Source of the DNA: Megamerina dolium
Lineage: Eukaryota; Arthropoda; Insecta; Diptera; Megamerinidae
Assembly: GCA_963854835.1 (NCBI GenBank)
Contig: OY978526.1
Location: 77,534,418-77,598,417, forward strand
Reading direction: 5' to 3'
DNA length: 64,000 nucleotides
This document shows positions 10,690-23,365 of the stretch, piece after piece. Position numbers and translations under genes: made by a program. The notes beneath the pieces were generated by a model that saw nothing but the letters and a program-made list of their open reading frames with translations, ran no database searches and was not told the DNA's origin. Numbering within the stretch: the first letter of the stretch is position 1; every line of letters starts with the position of its first letter.

Positions 10690-11640
10690 CAATCATTGTG
10701 ATGTGCTGTTGTTGTTATTGTCACAATTCCACGACCATCGAATCAACGAGATTGCGTAGAATCAGAATATCAAAATTCATTGATTCATCATCTGGCGTAA
10801 GAACTTTACCTACAACCATCGACTTGGTGAAAAAATCTTGGTTCACATGCTTATAAGATTGAATTTGTGCAAGAATTAAAATCAATGGACCATGATTTTC
10901 ATCGTGAGTTCAGTAATAGGTGGCTTGAATAGTTGCAGGTCGATCCATTGTTTTCACGCCAAATTTTATTCAGCGATAAGGCTTAATTCTGGCTCAGTAG
11001 ATTTGTTAATAGACAAAATTCCTGCATTTGGGGCAACACTAATCCACAGGTGACTCATCAACCAGCGTTTTCAATTTTTTGTCGCTAAAAGTGCGTGAAC
11101 ATAATCTGAAAGACCTTTGGTTTGAACAGAGTGGTGCCACATGCCATATCACCTGCGAAACCCTGAACAATATAGTCCAGTTTGTGGTCCGGCATAATCG
11201 GAGCATATTTGTTCCAAAACGAAAATCGTTAGTGGCAACCGATATTGAACAATTTTCAATAATTTTTTTGCTCTCAGAAGCATGTGAACATGATCTGGAA
11301 GACCTTCAGCTTGAACAGGAGAGTCCTACATGACATATTGCCTGCGAAATCATCAATTTATTGTAGGAAGTATTAGATGGCAAAATTTTCTTCAGAAATG
11401 AACCTACGCTCTTGGCAAGATCATGTGAATTGAAGCCTCTGGAATATTTTTGGTGGCCCATTTGAAGTCTCTAGCCCACGCCGGCCATCATAACAGCATT
11501 GGAAAACAAAATCAAGCGATCCACTCGTGACATACGGCCCCAAGTGGTTGAAAAAGTAGTCGAAAATTGTTGCTTTAGTATGACGAACCTTAGATGCTCC
11601 CATGTCATCAATTTTCCATCATTAATGTCATGAAACTATC
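10690..11640 (+). pseudogene. Tc1/IS630-type transposase remnant
   Basis: Across shifted frames the order of blocks matches the IS630/Tc1-like transposases common in insects. There is an N-terminal block around 10780-10860 (LPTTIDLVKKSW, equivalent to SPTTLWRILRKDLG), then ELKSMDHDF near 10880, LFSDKA-stop-FWLSRFVNRQN near 10968-11010 and IWG-NTNPQVTH near 11025. LWFEQSGATCHIT follows near 11110-11150, where active members have WFQQDGATCHTA. The second catalytic Asp in that block is Ser here. The EQ-SGATCH segment recurs in altered form near 11295-11330 (LEDLQLEQESPT), suggesting an internal duplication. The C-terminal DLTPLDFFLWG region is not intact. Many stops make this a dead copy. Confidence 0.65.
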
Positions 11641-11685
11641 TATTTGCTAATACAATTTATAATCGTAAATCTCTTAAAAAACACA

Positions 11686-12245
11686 CTGTATACTGTATAT
11701 TAAGGTGAATCGTTTCCCATACAAAAAAAAGTTTTAAATTTTCTTAGGTTGAAGATTATGTTGAAAGGTTCTCGGGACAAAAAAAAAACATTTTTTTCTT
11801 AACCCTTTTAGAACCGCCAAAATGTTTTTTTTTATCATCGAACAATTGTTGATTGTCCGATTTTTAAAAATTATAGCTTGTTGAAAAGCTTCATATGGAC
11901 AAGTTTTATGGTTTTTAAGCGCCTTAATTTTACGATGTAAAAATGTTTGATTAGTGGGGTAGAATTAGTGGAATTGAATTAAATTTTTTAAGGGTCCATG
12001 TAATGTCAATATCATATATGAAAGAATTACAGCTCTCCCTGAGAGCTTTTCAACAAGCTATATTTTTTTGAATATCGCACAATCAACAACTGTGCTATGA
12101 TAAAAGAAAAAACATTTTGGCGATTCTAAAAGGGTTAAGAAAATTTTTTTTCTTTTGTCTCGAGAACCTTTCTACATAATCTATCAAACTAAGGGTGAAA
12201 TTTTGATACATATTTTTTTTCATGATCCACCCGACTGTATATATT
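11686..12245. mobile_element. Fold-back (long inverted repeat) DNA element
   Basis: The left arm, about 11686-11898, and the right arm, about 12045-12245, are inverted copies of each other. Shared blocks, read inward, are GATTATGTTGAAAGGTTCTC, ACAAAAAAAAAACAT, TTAACCCTTTTAGAA, CGCCAAAATG, GTTGATTGTCCGA and ATAGCTTGTTGAAAAGCT. The arms make up most of the element, with about 145 bp of unique centre. Outer ends read ATACTGTATATTAAGGTG on the left and, complemented, ATACAGTCGGGTGGATCATG on the right. No protein is encoded. This is a fold-back or long-arm MITE, mobilised in trans. Confidence 0.7.
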
Positions 12246-13870
12246 AAATTTTTGGAAAATATTTTTAGTATTATGATTAATATACCCCGATGGAATTTCA
12301 AATTATGATAAATAACAATTTTGTAGATTATAAAAAAAAAATTTCGTTTACACCTAAACAAACAAAAACAACACATCAGCTCACCCACTGTGACGTTTTG
12401 CTACACATATTGATGCTTTGAGTCGTATGAGTAATTAGTGTATTATCATAATTATTTTCCTATTCATACTACATTCATAATGATTGCTATATGATCTGAT
12501 GTTTTAAGTATTTGAATTTCATATTTTTAAGCTATCATTATATATTCTTGTAACGTATATACATTTATTGTTGCTTATAATTCCAATTCCAATATAAATT
12601 ACGTCTAAAGCTAATTCATCATATGATTATTTTATAGCATCATCATGTACAATAGTATTTTTGTATTCTATCATACTTTACATTATTGAATTATAATGAC
12701 GATTTCTTGTCTTGTATATACTGCATACTACAATGAATGAATTTTTTTTTACAACAAAAGTTTGTAGTGTCACTAAAAGCAATTGACAACGTGCAGCAAA
12801 CCTAACAGCTTCAGAATTCTTTCCAATGGCATAGTTTGAATATATTGTAGCAAGTTTTCATATAAATACTATGTAAAAATGATTCATTAAGATGATTGTT
12901 GTGATGATGATTGCTGTTTGTCTCTCTTGTATGCTCTCCTCTCTCTCTCTCTCTCACTTTCATACTCTAAGTATATGCAAATATGTACATTTAATTTACT
13001 TTAATTTAAATAAAGTACTATACATATTTGCTTATTAACCGTGTCTATGTATTTGTGTTTCGTAGGTGATTCATAAAAAATTAAAAGAAATTGTATTTTA
13101 TTTCATTCAATATACATATGCAGGTATTTTTTTGGAACAGAAATAATATTATTATTTTTGGAATAATTCAATAATTCCGTACATTTTTCGTACAAACAAA
13201 AATATTCAATATCATTATCAAGGTCAAGGGAATTTATTTCGACACAATTTTTTGTTTGTCGATTACGTTCTTCAATTTGTCTTCAAATTTTTTCCAATTG
13301 GAAAAGAAATTTCAAAAACTTCTTCAATATTTTTATATTAATATTGCTCTACTTTTTTTTGTCTGATAATTTCAGTCAGTTTGTTATACATTTTGTTGTT
13401 GAATTTTTAAGGAAAAAAAAAAAAGAAAGAAATTTTTAGCATTTATTTGTTCAATTACGATGGCGTATAAAAATTGTAAGAGTGGGATACCGAGAGAGAC
13501 AGAAAAAGATCAGTAAAAAATTAGCTTCGGTAATACCGAATTTTAAATGTGCTACACTATTAAAGGAATTAAATTGCGAATTCATGTTCAAAAACAAAAT
13601 TTTGTATGAGAACTGAATATAATAATATACATTAAAATATTACATTGTAAAATATTGATTAAAATATTTCGACTTAATTGAATGCCATACGACACCTAAA
13701 TCGTTCTGAAAAACAACCTTGATAAACCTTGAGTTTTATATGAAAAAAAAAAAATTATAGGATTCGAAATTTATTTCCGATAAATAGACTCACACAATAG
13801 GCACCAAATCTTGAACTTTATTACAAGGTTAGGTTACTGTGGCTGCCTTCGGCAACGAACACTTTGACAT
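12246..13870. other. No recognisable gene; CT microsatellite
   Basis: Very AT-rich intergenic DNA. A CT-dinucleotide run lies at about 12936-12957. No coding, RNA or element signature seen. Confidence 0.4.
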
Positions 13871-13871
13871 A

Positions 13872-14079
13872 AAAAAGCTCTTTGTGGTACCACCGAGCTT
13901 CTCTTCCAGTATTGTTGTGCATGTTAAATTTTGGACAGTATTAGAAGGGATCCCCTTATATTAGCCGATTCCGAACGGCAGAACCCGTGTGACATCACAT
14001 TTTCTGAACTTTGTTACAAAGCTCTTTCAAGAAGCTTTTCGTGACAAAGTGTTACTGTTACCGACAGGTGGATATCATG
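13872..14079 (-). mobile_element. SINE, 5'-truncated copy
   Basis: Reverse-orientation match to the SINE from the tail side (AAAGCTCTTTGTGG, CGAGCTTCTCTTCCA) through GACAGTATTAGAAGGGA, CCGATTCCGAACGGCAGAA, GTGACATCACATTTTCTGA and ACTTTGTTACAAAGCTC to GTTACTGTTACCGACAGGTGG. The tRNA-derived head is absent. It is clearly older than the copies at 42.4 and 48.1 kb, with many substitutions. Confidence 0.8.
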
Positions 14080-14439
14080 TAAGCGAGTAGGATAGTAGCG
14101 CTAACAAGCTTAAAATTTTATATCGCAAAATCAAAGGTGTATGTAAGGTTGCGAAACGTGATACTCTACAAAATCTGCAATATGCAACCGCTCCAAGTAT
14201 TTATTAATCACAGTCTTTAAAAGTTCATCCGCGTATTCTGCCCCAACACAATATGCAATGCCGACCTCTCGACCGCGACTGGACAGATGATACCTGTCTA
14301 CCTCGAACTTCGACGGGATCACCCAAATATTTCGAGAACTTCGCAAAGACATCACAAGTGGTGCTTTAGATTTGAAACCACAAGGTAGTCGCAGGAGTGG
14401 TCTACTATTCAACACTTGAAGGCGACAACTCCAAACAGA

Positions 14440-15250
14440 AGCACTGGTAAATCTACCATCGATCACATTTTCATACTACGCCAAATCCTGGAGAAGGACC
14501 ATGAAAAACAGATCGACATACATCACAAATTTTTTTTTACTATAAAGCCACTATCTACAATCCAGTAAGGGATTACTACACAACAGTGCCTGAGTTCGGT
14601 ATTCCTGCGAAGCTCCTCAGAGTTGAAAAGAAAGTTGCGTCGCATGGTTCTTACAGTGAAGAAGGGCAAGACACCTAGTGTGAACAAACAAAAAATTTCT
14701 GTTGATATCCATGCTTTTGAAGTAGTGACGAACTTAGCCTATCTTTGAACCAGCATTAACATAACGTCAACCAGGAGATATTGCATAGAGTCACTCTTGC
14801 TAACGGGTGCTGCTTTGGGGTAAGCAAGCAATAGAGGCACTCCACGCTCCACAACCACCAAAACACGCTCTACAAGTCCCTCCTCATGCCTGTCATTACA
14901 TATGGTGCCAAAGCTTGGACAATTTCCACCTTAGATGAGAGAATGCTTGAAGTTTTCTATAGGAAACTCCTACGCAAGATTTTTTGTCCTACTTATTTGC
15001 GTTGGCGGCGAGTATCGAATAAGGTACAACCATGGGATTTAAAATTCAGTGGCGGCTAAGTCATGTTGAGCGAATAGAGGAACACGCTCCACCTAAGAAG
15101 TTGTTATATTCGGAATACGCTGGTGAACTTTGCAGAAGAGGCAGACCTTACCTCCGGTGACAAGACCAAGTACTGGAGAACTTGACGGGACTTGCAATTT
15201 CTAACTGGCGCCAACTAGCGATAGACAGGAGAGAGACAGCTGTGTGATGT
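14440..15250 (+). pseudogene. Non-LTR retrotransposon reverse-transcriptase remnant
   Basis: Broken plus-strand frames give, in order, STIDHIFILRQILEK near 14455-14500 (the STTDQIFILRQILEK start of fingers/palm), then VLTVKKGKTPSVN near 14645. FEVVTNLAYL near 14720 matches the post-YADD FEVVKDFVYLG block. TLYKSLLMPVITYGAKAWTI lies near 14868-14925 and LRWRRVSNKV near 14999. The terminal RGRP-like GRPYLR block with RPSTGELDG is near 15130-15185, and the copy ends near WRQLAIDR. The catalytic YADD segment itself is deleted. The SINE copy at 13.87-14.08 kb lies just upstream. Confidence 0.65.
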
Positions 15251-17060
15251 ATTCTAAATTCTTATCTGTCTTAGGAACAATTTTATGATCTCCCACTTTT
15301 CAATGTCTGCCTAAGGTGTTGATGTTGCAAACGAAATCACAAAATTAGTATACTCTTGATACATTTGGTGTAGGGTATAATTAAAATGATACGTGGTAGA
15401 AAAGTGCTAAACGAAATCTGGCTTGAAAAAGACTTCCACAAAAGAGCACACACTCGCCCTCATGCAATTACAACTTCATATACACTCGTATGCTGCTCTC
15501 TACCATTTTATTCTCTCTGTCTCATACTTGCTGGACTTGATTCTCATCGTTTAATTCTATTGCGCTGGCCCACTCTATCGTTTTGTTTTTATAAATTCTC
15601 ATTATCATAAACAATGACGTCATGCATGTGTGAACGAATACATTTATTCGTTCGTGTGCTCTTTGAATACATCGACGATTTCCAATTGGAAGCGATGCCG
15701 GTAAATTGTAATTGTTGTTCGTAGTTGCTTTTCTTTTTTTTTTTTTTTTTTTTGTGAAATTATTTATTATTACTGTAGTCTATATAGTAGTAGTTGTTGT
15801 TATGGTTCTTCGTATACGTAAGTATATGAGATTTGCTCTTTTGGCTTTTTATATTGAAATAAAAATCATCGATATTGAGCGAACTTGTTTCAGTCTTTAA
15901 AGTGCTGTCAACGAGTGAACAGTGTATAACGGATTATTCACCAAACTTTTGTGATTTTTTTGGTAAATAGACATTTTGTTATTGTTGTTTTTTTATATAT
16001 GTGTGTGTGTGTTTGTGTTTTTCTTCTTTATGTATTTATTATTAACGTATAATATAAAGCAAAAGATTGAAAAAAAAAAAATGACAATAAAGTGCAAAAA
16101 AAAAGAGAGATGTGAATTGAATAAAAACGAACAATAGTATGCGGCAACATCAGCCAGCCAAGAAGCATTTGTATAGAGCAAAAAAAAAAAATTCAAATAA
16201 AATGAAAAAGATATAATTTTATGGTGATTGGGTGCGGCTGTAATATTTCTATGGCCTTTTTTTTCTCTGTTCATTTTGAATTTCACTTGAAGAACAAACA
16301 TTTTTTTTTTGTATTCCATTTTTTAATGTTAAATGAAAATGAAAATTATTTACGTACAATTTAAACAAGTGTACACAATGGGTGGCAGATGGGTGTTGAC
16401 GTATCTATAGCATGAATATGAGAAAAAGAAGAAGAAGACAATTTCAAAAACATTACAAGTGGTTTCCATTTGCCATTCAATTTCAAATTCTTCTCTTATG
16501 TATGAGTAAAAAGATGACATCATCATCATCAACATCATCATTATCATCATCATCGTCATCATCATCAGAATAAGAACATCAATGCGTGAACGCAAATATT
16601 AGTGTAGTACATCGTTTGATACAAAAGTGGTCGCGACGACAACTTGTTTGTATAGAGTTGCCAACTATGTATACATATATGTTATTAGCATTAGAAGAAG
16701 ATAGAGAAACAAGAGAGTGAGAAGACATACAATTCACCTTTATCAATTGTGACTCATTATAATTAGTAAGGTATTAATTGAAAATGAAAATAGGTACATT
16801 AGAGCACCTTACGAGCATCTTTGTTGTTTTCATTATTATGTACTGAAAATGTAACTTGGTTTATTTTCTGAGAATATTTTGGCTATAGTGATGTGGTACA
16901 TTTTCAAATATAAACTCAAAAAATTAAATTTAATCCATCCTATAAACGCTCTATGCGTTTTCAATAATTTTTACTGATTTATTTTTATTTTAATCCACTC
17001 TATTCGAAACGTTTATTTAATTTTAATTATTTTAGCTTTAATTTTGAATGATTTAAAGTT
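15251..17060. other. No recognisable gene; CAT microsatellite
   Basis: AT-rich DNA with a poly-T run near 15730-15752, a TG/GT stretch near 15998-16018 and a CAT/CATCAT imperfect microsatellite at 16518-16568. The Met-rich minus-strand frame over the last is an artefact of that repeat. Confidence 0.4.
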
Positions 17061-17660
17061 TTTAGGGATAAAACTAACTACTGTTTATGGATTAAATAGT
17101 CATGGAAATTATTAAAAGTGCTGAATACCTCTACCAAAATGCTCTATAAAGGAAAAAAACTATTATGTTATTTAAAATTTCATGAGAATTGCATAGAAAA
17201 CATTACAAAAATTAACCTTTTCCTATTGATTAGTCATTGAAATGTATAGAAACAGTTGATAAATTTAAAAAAAAATGAACCAAAAACGAAAAACGGATGA
17301 GAATTGATGAAATTATTTTAAATTTCAAAAACATTGTATAGAAAATAGAACTAAAATTAAACTTTTTCTATTGATTAGTCATAGGGATGATTAGAAGCAG
17401 TTGATAAATGTGACAAAAATGGTCTAAAAACGAAGAAACATATGAAAAATCCTCAAAATATTTCAAATTTCATAAACATTGCATAGAAAACCAGACTAAA
17501 ATTATGAATTTTCCATTGATTAGTCATACGAATGCAGTAGAAGCAGTTGATGACTTTCCAAAAATGTCTTTGAAATGATGAACGAATGAAAAAATGATGA
17601 AATTACTTTAAATTTCATAAATATTACTTTGAAACATAACTAAAATTACAAAAAAATCTG
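17061..17660. repeat. Tandem array of about four 145-bp units
   Basis: The block TTGATTAGTCAT recurs at 17226, 17371 and 17516, exactly 145 bp apart each time, with a diverged version near 17081-17103. Each unit also carries 'AATTTCA(T)AAACATTG(C/T)ATAGAAAA', 'ACTAAAATTA', 'AGAA(A/G)CAGTTGAT' and 'CAAAAATG'. Sequence divergence between units is substantial, so this is an old small satellite-like array. Confidence 0.8.
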
Positions 17661-18048
17661 CTTATATGCAAATAAAAAAAAAATATTTGCAGAACCTTCA
17701 AATTTGTTGAAACTTTGATTTATCATATGACAATTTCTTCGGTGAAATGTAATGTATTTACAAGTTTTTTTGCGAAAAAATTTGATAACAACAGCACGTA
17801 TTTTTTTCCAAGGTGTCTTAATGCATATAATTATGTGAAAAAATTATATGCATGGCAAAAATAAATTGATTTAATTGTGATACAATTATATGAACAAGTG
17901 CTTATGTCTGGCTTAATTACTTAACTAGCCATTACACCGAATTTTGTTCGATCGAAATGTTGGCTTCTCGAGTTATTTGTTCTTCCCTTGTTGGCTCCAG
18001 TTAAGGACCTCAAACGCTTTCGAGTTCTACAGTACTTGGTACTTTCAA
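17661..18048. other. No recognisable gene
   Basis: AT-rich spacer between two tandem-repeat regions. Confidence 0.4.
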
Positions 18049-18318
18049 CAGATGATGGGTCTTCCTATTCGTTTGCTTCCTCGAGCGGGTTCCGAATAAT
18101 TCGAAACTCCAAGCAACCGCTCATCTGAGGTGGATAGAGTCCGGACACAATGGTTGGATTACTGACAGTTTTTGAACAAGCTTCTGCAGATGATGGGTCT
18201 TCCTATTCTTTTGCTTCCTCGATCGGGTTACGAATAATTCGAAACTCCAAGCAACCTCCGAGGTGGATAGAGTCCGGATACAATGTTTGGATTAGTCACA
18301 GTTTTTGAACAAGCTATG
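18049..18318. repeat. Tandem duplication, period about 138 bp
   Basis: The block GATGATGGGTCTTCCTATTC starts at 18051 and again at 18189. It is followed in both units by TTGCTTCCTCGA, CGGGTT, CGAATAATTCGAAACTCC, AAGCAACC, GAGGTGGATAGAGTCCGGA and ACAGTTTTTGAACAAGCT. The second unit lacks a few bases (CGCTCAT). Unlike its surroundings it is GC-richer, so it is probably a piece of a dead element, but no protein was recognised. Confidence 0.8.
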
Positions 18319-21300
18319 GAGTTTTTTAAACCAACATAGATAAACCGATATTCTTTGGGGCATGCGAAGATGGTATGAGTATATTGATCCTTTTTTTTTG
18401 GTTCGGATGATCAAACCGGTTTTGCAGCCCTAGTTTTAATTGTTAGTCATAGCAGACACAAATAATAAACTACAAGTTTCTTTATTTTTTATTTACTATT
18501 TATCATAGCTATAGCATTTACAACGGATGCATGTACGAGCTTCGATTTCAATACTATGTATTTAATAGAATGATTAGTAATGCCATTTGTATTTGTTTCT
18601 CGATTTCGTTTTGTTTTTCCTCTGGACAAAATATGAATAACATGCTATTTATTTTCAATATACAAGTTTTTTTGAATGGATTTTCTTATTGTTTCTCAAT
18701 TGTATTTAAGTAAATATGATGAATACTATGACTTATAATTGTTGTGTTGTTACGTACTTAATATCACATGCACTTGTACTTGAGAGAGACATTGAGAATG
18801 AGTGAGATTGATAGAGTTGGTGTGAGGAAGTGATCAAATATTCATCACACTGACATATATTTCAAATTTATATACAGGGGAAAAACATATTTTGTTTATT
18901 ATAATTATGTATGTGTATTAAGGTACCTCAACATTCATATAAAATTTTTTTTTTCAGCTCAAAAACCTGTAATAATTGAAATTAGTTTTAAAAAATATAG
19001 ATTTTATAACTTTTTTTCCAATCAAGGAGCTCAGATAATTAAAAAATGTAATCTAAAAAGTTTTGCAAGAGAATTTTTAGAAAATTTAACGATTTTCGGA
19101 AGCTCTTTATTTACGAAGGCCTTCAAGTTGAGCCCAAATATTTTGCTAGACACCATAAAATAAACCAAACTTCATATTTCGTTTGAAAAAACAGCAATTT
19201 TTTTTTTTGTTAGGCATTGTAATTTACTTATATATACTTTTCCATATACATTTGCTGTAGCAAACAATTCAATATCAAAGTGAATAGAAGGCCAAAATGA
19301 AAAAGAATTATTACAATGTTAATGAATTGTTGCCACAAGGTGTGAACAGAAATAAAATAACAATCATAAAAAATTTCATTTTTTATATTTGTATTAATGG
19401 AAGGTGATTTAATTAATCTTCAGATTCATTTCATCATATCATAATAGGGTTGTTCCCGTAATACAACGTGGTAACTCACATCATTTAAAATAATTAAAAA
19501 ACATTACCAAAATTGTGCTAAAGAGAGTAATGATTTGATAGTAATTTTTCTCTTCTTTATTATTCGAATTAAAAGGACAGAATGGACCCTAAGCACTCAA
19601 ATAACAGACCATTGTGCTACTACTTTAATAAACTGTCAAACAGAAATGTCAAAATTGTCAATTTATAACCAGTTTTCTATTGTGATGATAAATTAAAATT
19701 GAATCTATGCAAATTTGGTTTATTTTGCTAAAAAAAACAAGTACTTGAAAATTTGTATTTACATATTTTTTTAGGAATGTTTTAAAGAAATACCTTAAAA
19801 TTATAGATTATTGACACAAAAGTGTACTTTACTTCTGATATACTAAAATATTATGTCATTTTTGAACAAGTTTGATGTCTTATTTTGAACTAAAATTGAA
19901 GAAATACATTTCTTTTTATGTTTATATACTTTTGTATAACGTTTGTTTGCTTTTCCAATATGACAGTCATTTCTAGTTACCCTCATTGGGACTCAGTGGG
20001 TCATTTTGGGATCGTTGGAATGGTATCTGATAAAAACGTGTATGGTTTACTTGTATAATTCCTCAGTTCAGACTTAGGGGCATACTGATAGTTCTTAACC
20101 TTCACGCAGCCTCAGACTGCTATTCAAGTTCTTTGCAAATTTGACACTAATGGGCTTTATGTCCTTATCACATCAAAAAAATTTGATCTCTGTGACGATA
20201 ATACGATTAAAGCAAACTTAATAAGCAAGCATATTTGTCTCAATATATTTGAAGTTACTTTATAAAAGGTGATAAATCATATTTTCTCAAAATTTTTTCA
20301 AATCAAGAATAGTATTTTACATCATGTTACGCCGACATTCAAATGACGATATGTAAATTACTTCTAGCCTCTGACGCAATAAATAAAAGGTATACCAGAT
20401 GTGAGTTGGAACCTTTTCTGGAACTGCCGGAACTGTAATGATGTGGAGAAGCCACAGTCCATATTTCATCTTCTGTGTCCGATTCGATTGCCACAAAATG
20501 ACTCATCGAGGCATTTACTTCACTGAGTTGCCAACTAGGGTACATTAAATGCTCCACTCGCAGCTCGAGTATGTTTTCAACGTAAATAGAGTCGTCCACC
20601 TGCGACACCGCACCTTAACCTGACAATACAGCGGAGCTTTAGAGAGTCACTTTTTAGATTAAATCGATCATATTGCGTAAACTCTGTAATATTTAAGACT
20701 GTGCTAGGTAGAAACATTCGGAATTATCACATTTTGAAATTAATGACCAATATTTTTTTGGCATTGGTATTATAATAATGTCTTGATGTGTAAATACGTT
20801 TACTATAGAAAATAGCTTAGGTCAGCGTTGCCAATCACATCGGTTTTTAGTGTATATTCAAATAAATTTTAGTCCAAAGAATACAAAAATATCAAAAATG
20901 TATTTATCACGTTTTGCTAAGTCACTACTCCAATACATGCATATGTATAATGTATTTAAAACATCCGGTAAAAATGTATAAAAAAAATTTTTTTATCAAA
21001 CAATACAACTTCATTATAAATTCATGCACTTAACTTTTAGTAATACATACAAGTATTTGTATGATGACTACATGAATAAATATTATGTATGCATGAAAAT
21101 GCTCTCTTCTTGTACAGTCATCGAAACCTGTTTCTTTTCAAAAATTTCCTAATTGCTACACATTTATTTTCGAATTTATTGTTTCACAAAAAAAAACTCT
21201 TTTTTTCATTTTCAATAATAACGCAATTTGACTGCAATCTGTTATTTGCTGTTGTTTGTTTATTATTAGGGGTGGTCTTTATATAGGTCTATGCATATAG

Positions 21301-21940
21301 TATACATACTTATCATCGCATATTTAATTAATAATTGAATATAATAAGTACATATTTGTTTAAGTGTCTAATTATTGAATATACGAGTAGGTTACTGGAT
21401 ATGGATATTGCGACATTGCAATACTACATAGTTGTTGTACGATGCAATCTACTACATTTACATGCTAAAGTTTGTCACCTTTTTATGGTGTTAACGCACT
21501 GAAGATAACGTTATCTTTTATGAAACGCTATCTGATTTGTTTTGCCAGAGTTCAAATTGTTTCCATGAATGTCGATGCAGATTATTAACAATAATTTGAC
21601 TCGGGATGAGTTGGTTTCATGAATTTAACCGTCACAATCTTGTAATTTTATCGGACGAATCTTGTAAGGAGGTCGAGTCAAGATGAGTAACTCTTATCAA
21701 AAGACATTTACGTTTGAAGCACTTCGAAAAAGAAATGTAATATTCGATGCTGAACCTAGGATTGTGAATTGGACGTCAGTGAGTCCGAAAGAAAGCATCC
21801 TGTATCCATATATTCTGTGCGTTTTTTAAGATTAGCAAATTCCACCCCAAATTCGATTGAGCTAGAAGCCTTTAGAAGCAGCTACAGGTCTTTAAAACGG
21901 TTATTTATAACATCGTAACATGTGTCAAACCTTGAAAATG
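18319..21940. other. No recognisable gene
   Basis: AT-rich intergenic DNA. A minus-strand open frame at 20339-20608 (89 codons) has no motif I can name. CAGCGTTGCCAATCAC near 20823 resembles a hAT-type end but no partner end was found. Confidence 0.35.
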
Positions 21941-22200
21941 AGTACAAAAGTAAGCAACTATCGATTGCATGGATCTTTCATGATGAGCCAAACCCAATAA
22001 AATCATTCATTCGCGATGGTAAAGGTTCAAAAAATGTAAACGCGGTGTTTTAAATATCACAGTACTCAATGTCGTCGTAGGTGAAGCATTTTGGAGTTGT
22101 CCCTACGAGTCTGAAAGTAAATAATCGCCGGATGTGAAAGTCAAGTCCTCCGTTGTCAAAATGTTTGCCAAATATATGCTCAAGATATTTGATACCGTGC
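21680..22200 (+). pseudogene. Mariner-like transposase remnant (weak)
   Basis: One recognisable block, WIFHDEPNPIKSF near 21970-22008, matches the WVFQDEPNPTKV block that follows the first catalytic region in a widespread mariner type. It is followed by GKGSKNVNAVF, equivalent to ARSTAKKMVACFF. Downstream frames are broken, and upstream sequence from about 21680 is only loosely similar. Ends are not visible. Confidence 0.45.
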
Positions 22201-22719
22201 AAGAATAAGGTTAATTATAAAAATGAATGCTTTATTTAATAAAAATTAGTGGATAGTTGTTGCGCAATAGTCTATTTACTGGGGTCCTAGGGTCTATCCA
22301 CTTAACTCCTAACTCTAAATCTAGTAGAAAACATCTAATTGAAAGTATTGCTTATGGCCATGTCCACCACTCTTCTTGTATCGGTTTTACGGTTTGTGAA
22401 TTTTAAGTGCGAAAAAACAAAAATCGTCTTTTCTTCACCATTACTCCGAAGAAATACTGATCAGACGAACTACTAATGTCTGTTGAATAGGAGACTTCCC
22501 ATTTAAATGTTTTCAAATAGATTTTGATCAATTTTACAATTACTTTAGCGTGTTTTTTCTTGTAAAATGGAAAATATTTGTCGAAGCGCCGGAGTATTCG
22601 TTATTTCCAACATCAAATATTGTTTTCGTTATACATTATTTTTACCTTGACTCCTTAAGGGGGATGTCATACGAAATTAACACAAAAACCCATGAAAATC
22701 GCAAAATAACCATAAAGAT
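22201..22719. other. No recognisable gene
   Basis: Spacer between the mariner-like remnant and a SINE copy. No signal recognised. Confidence 0.35.
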
Positions 22720-23024
22720 GGGTGCCGTGGCTCAGTGGTTAGTGTGTTGGCCTTCTGATCTGTAGGTCGTGGTTCAATTCCCGGCTGATGCATAACAAAT
22801 TTAATGGTACCCACCTGTCGGCAAGGAATTGACAATTCTTCCGGCAGTAACAATTTGCCATGAAAAAGCTTCTGAAAGAACTCTGTGACAAAGTGAACCG
22901 GCTAAAAAAAAGTAGGTCCCTTCTAATACTGTCCAAAATTTACCATGCTCAAAAGTAATGGAAGAGAAGCCCGGCCAAAGAGCCCTTAGGGGCTTTAAGT
23001 GTCACATATTTATTATTATTAATT
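22720..23024 (+). mobile_element. SINE, near-complete copy
   Basis: It begins with the tRNA-derived head (GGGTGCCGTGGCTCAGTGG, A box; GGTTCAATTCCCGGC, B box) and continues through ACCCACCTGTCGGCAAG, CAATTTGCCATGAAAAAGCTTC, AACTCTGTGACAAAG, GTAGGTCCCTTCTAATACTG and GAAGAGAAGC to the tail CACATATTTATTATTATT. Two internal deletions set it apart: the ATATCGAAAAGATTTTTCTTTCG segment and the CTCAGAAAAAGTGATGTCAC segment are missing. The element would be transcribed by Pol III and moved by a LINE-encoded reverse transcriptase. Confidence 0.9.
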
Positions 23025-23279
23025 TTTTTTTTTCTAATTTTACATTAAACTCGGCATGTTTAACGCTATGAAAAAATATCTTGTTGACACTACTGTCATT
23101 GTATGCGGCTTCACGGGCCTGTAGTATTGCCATGTACAAAAAATGTCTAAATGTCATGTCAAATGTCAAATGAAACAATGAAAATTTGGAGTTATGCGCA
23201 TTTGCCTGAAAGTTGGACACTATTAAAATACTAATATGTAGAAAATTAGTCGATTTGAAACGGTCGAATTTTTGTGGCA
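23025..23279. other. No recognisable gene
   Basis: Spacer. Contains a repeated ATGTCAAATGTC motif near 23150-23172. Confidence 0.3.
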
Positions 23280-23365
23280 TCATATTTTCTGAGTTTTGTC
23301 ACAAAGCTCTTGCTCTGTCATGGCAATTTTAACTGCCGACAATGTGCAATTGTCTCCCGAAGAGT
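23280..23365 (-). mobile_element. SINE fragment, highly diverged
   Basis: The segments TTTTCTGAGTTTTGTCACAA, AGCTCTTGCTCTGTCATGGCAA and TGCCGACAATGTGCAATTG follow the same order as the central part of the SINE in reverse orientation, but with many changes. Confidence 0.5.

Noticed and set aside
16350..16595. Minus-strand frame rich in Met
   Set aside because: It is a translation of the CAT/ATG microsatellite at 16518-16568, with no other coding character.
20339..20608. 89-codon minus-strand frame
   Set aside because: Looks more protein-like than most, but I recognise no domain and see no splice or neighbour support, so I did not call a gene.
22720..22795. tRNA-like sequence (also at 25137, 42413 and 48056)
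   Set aside because: A and B boxes are present, but the acceptor stem does not pair and a shared non-tRNA body follows. These are SINE heads, not tRNA genes.
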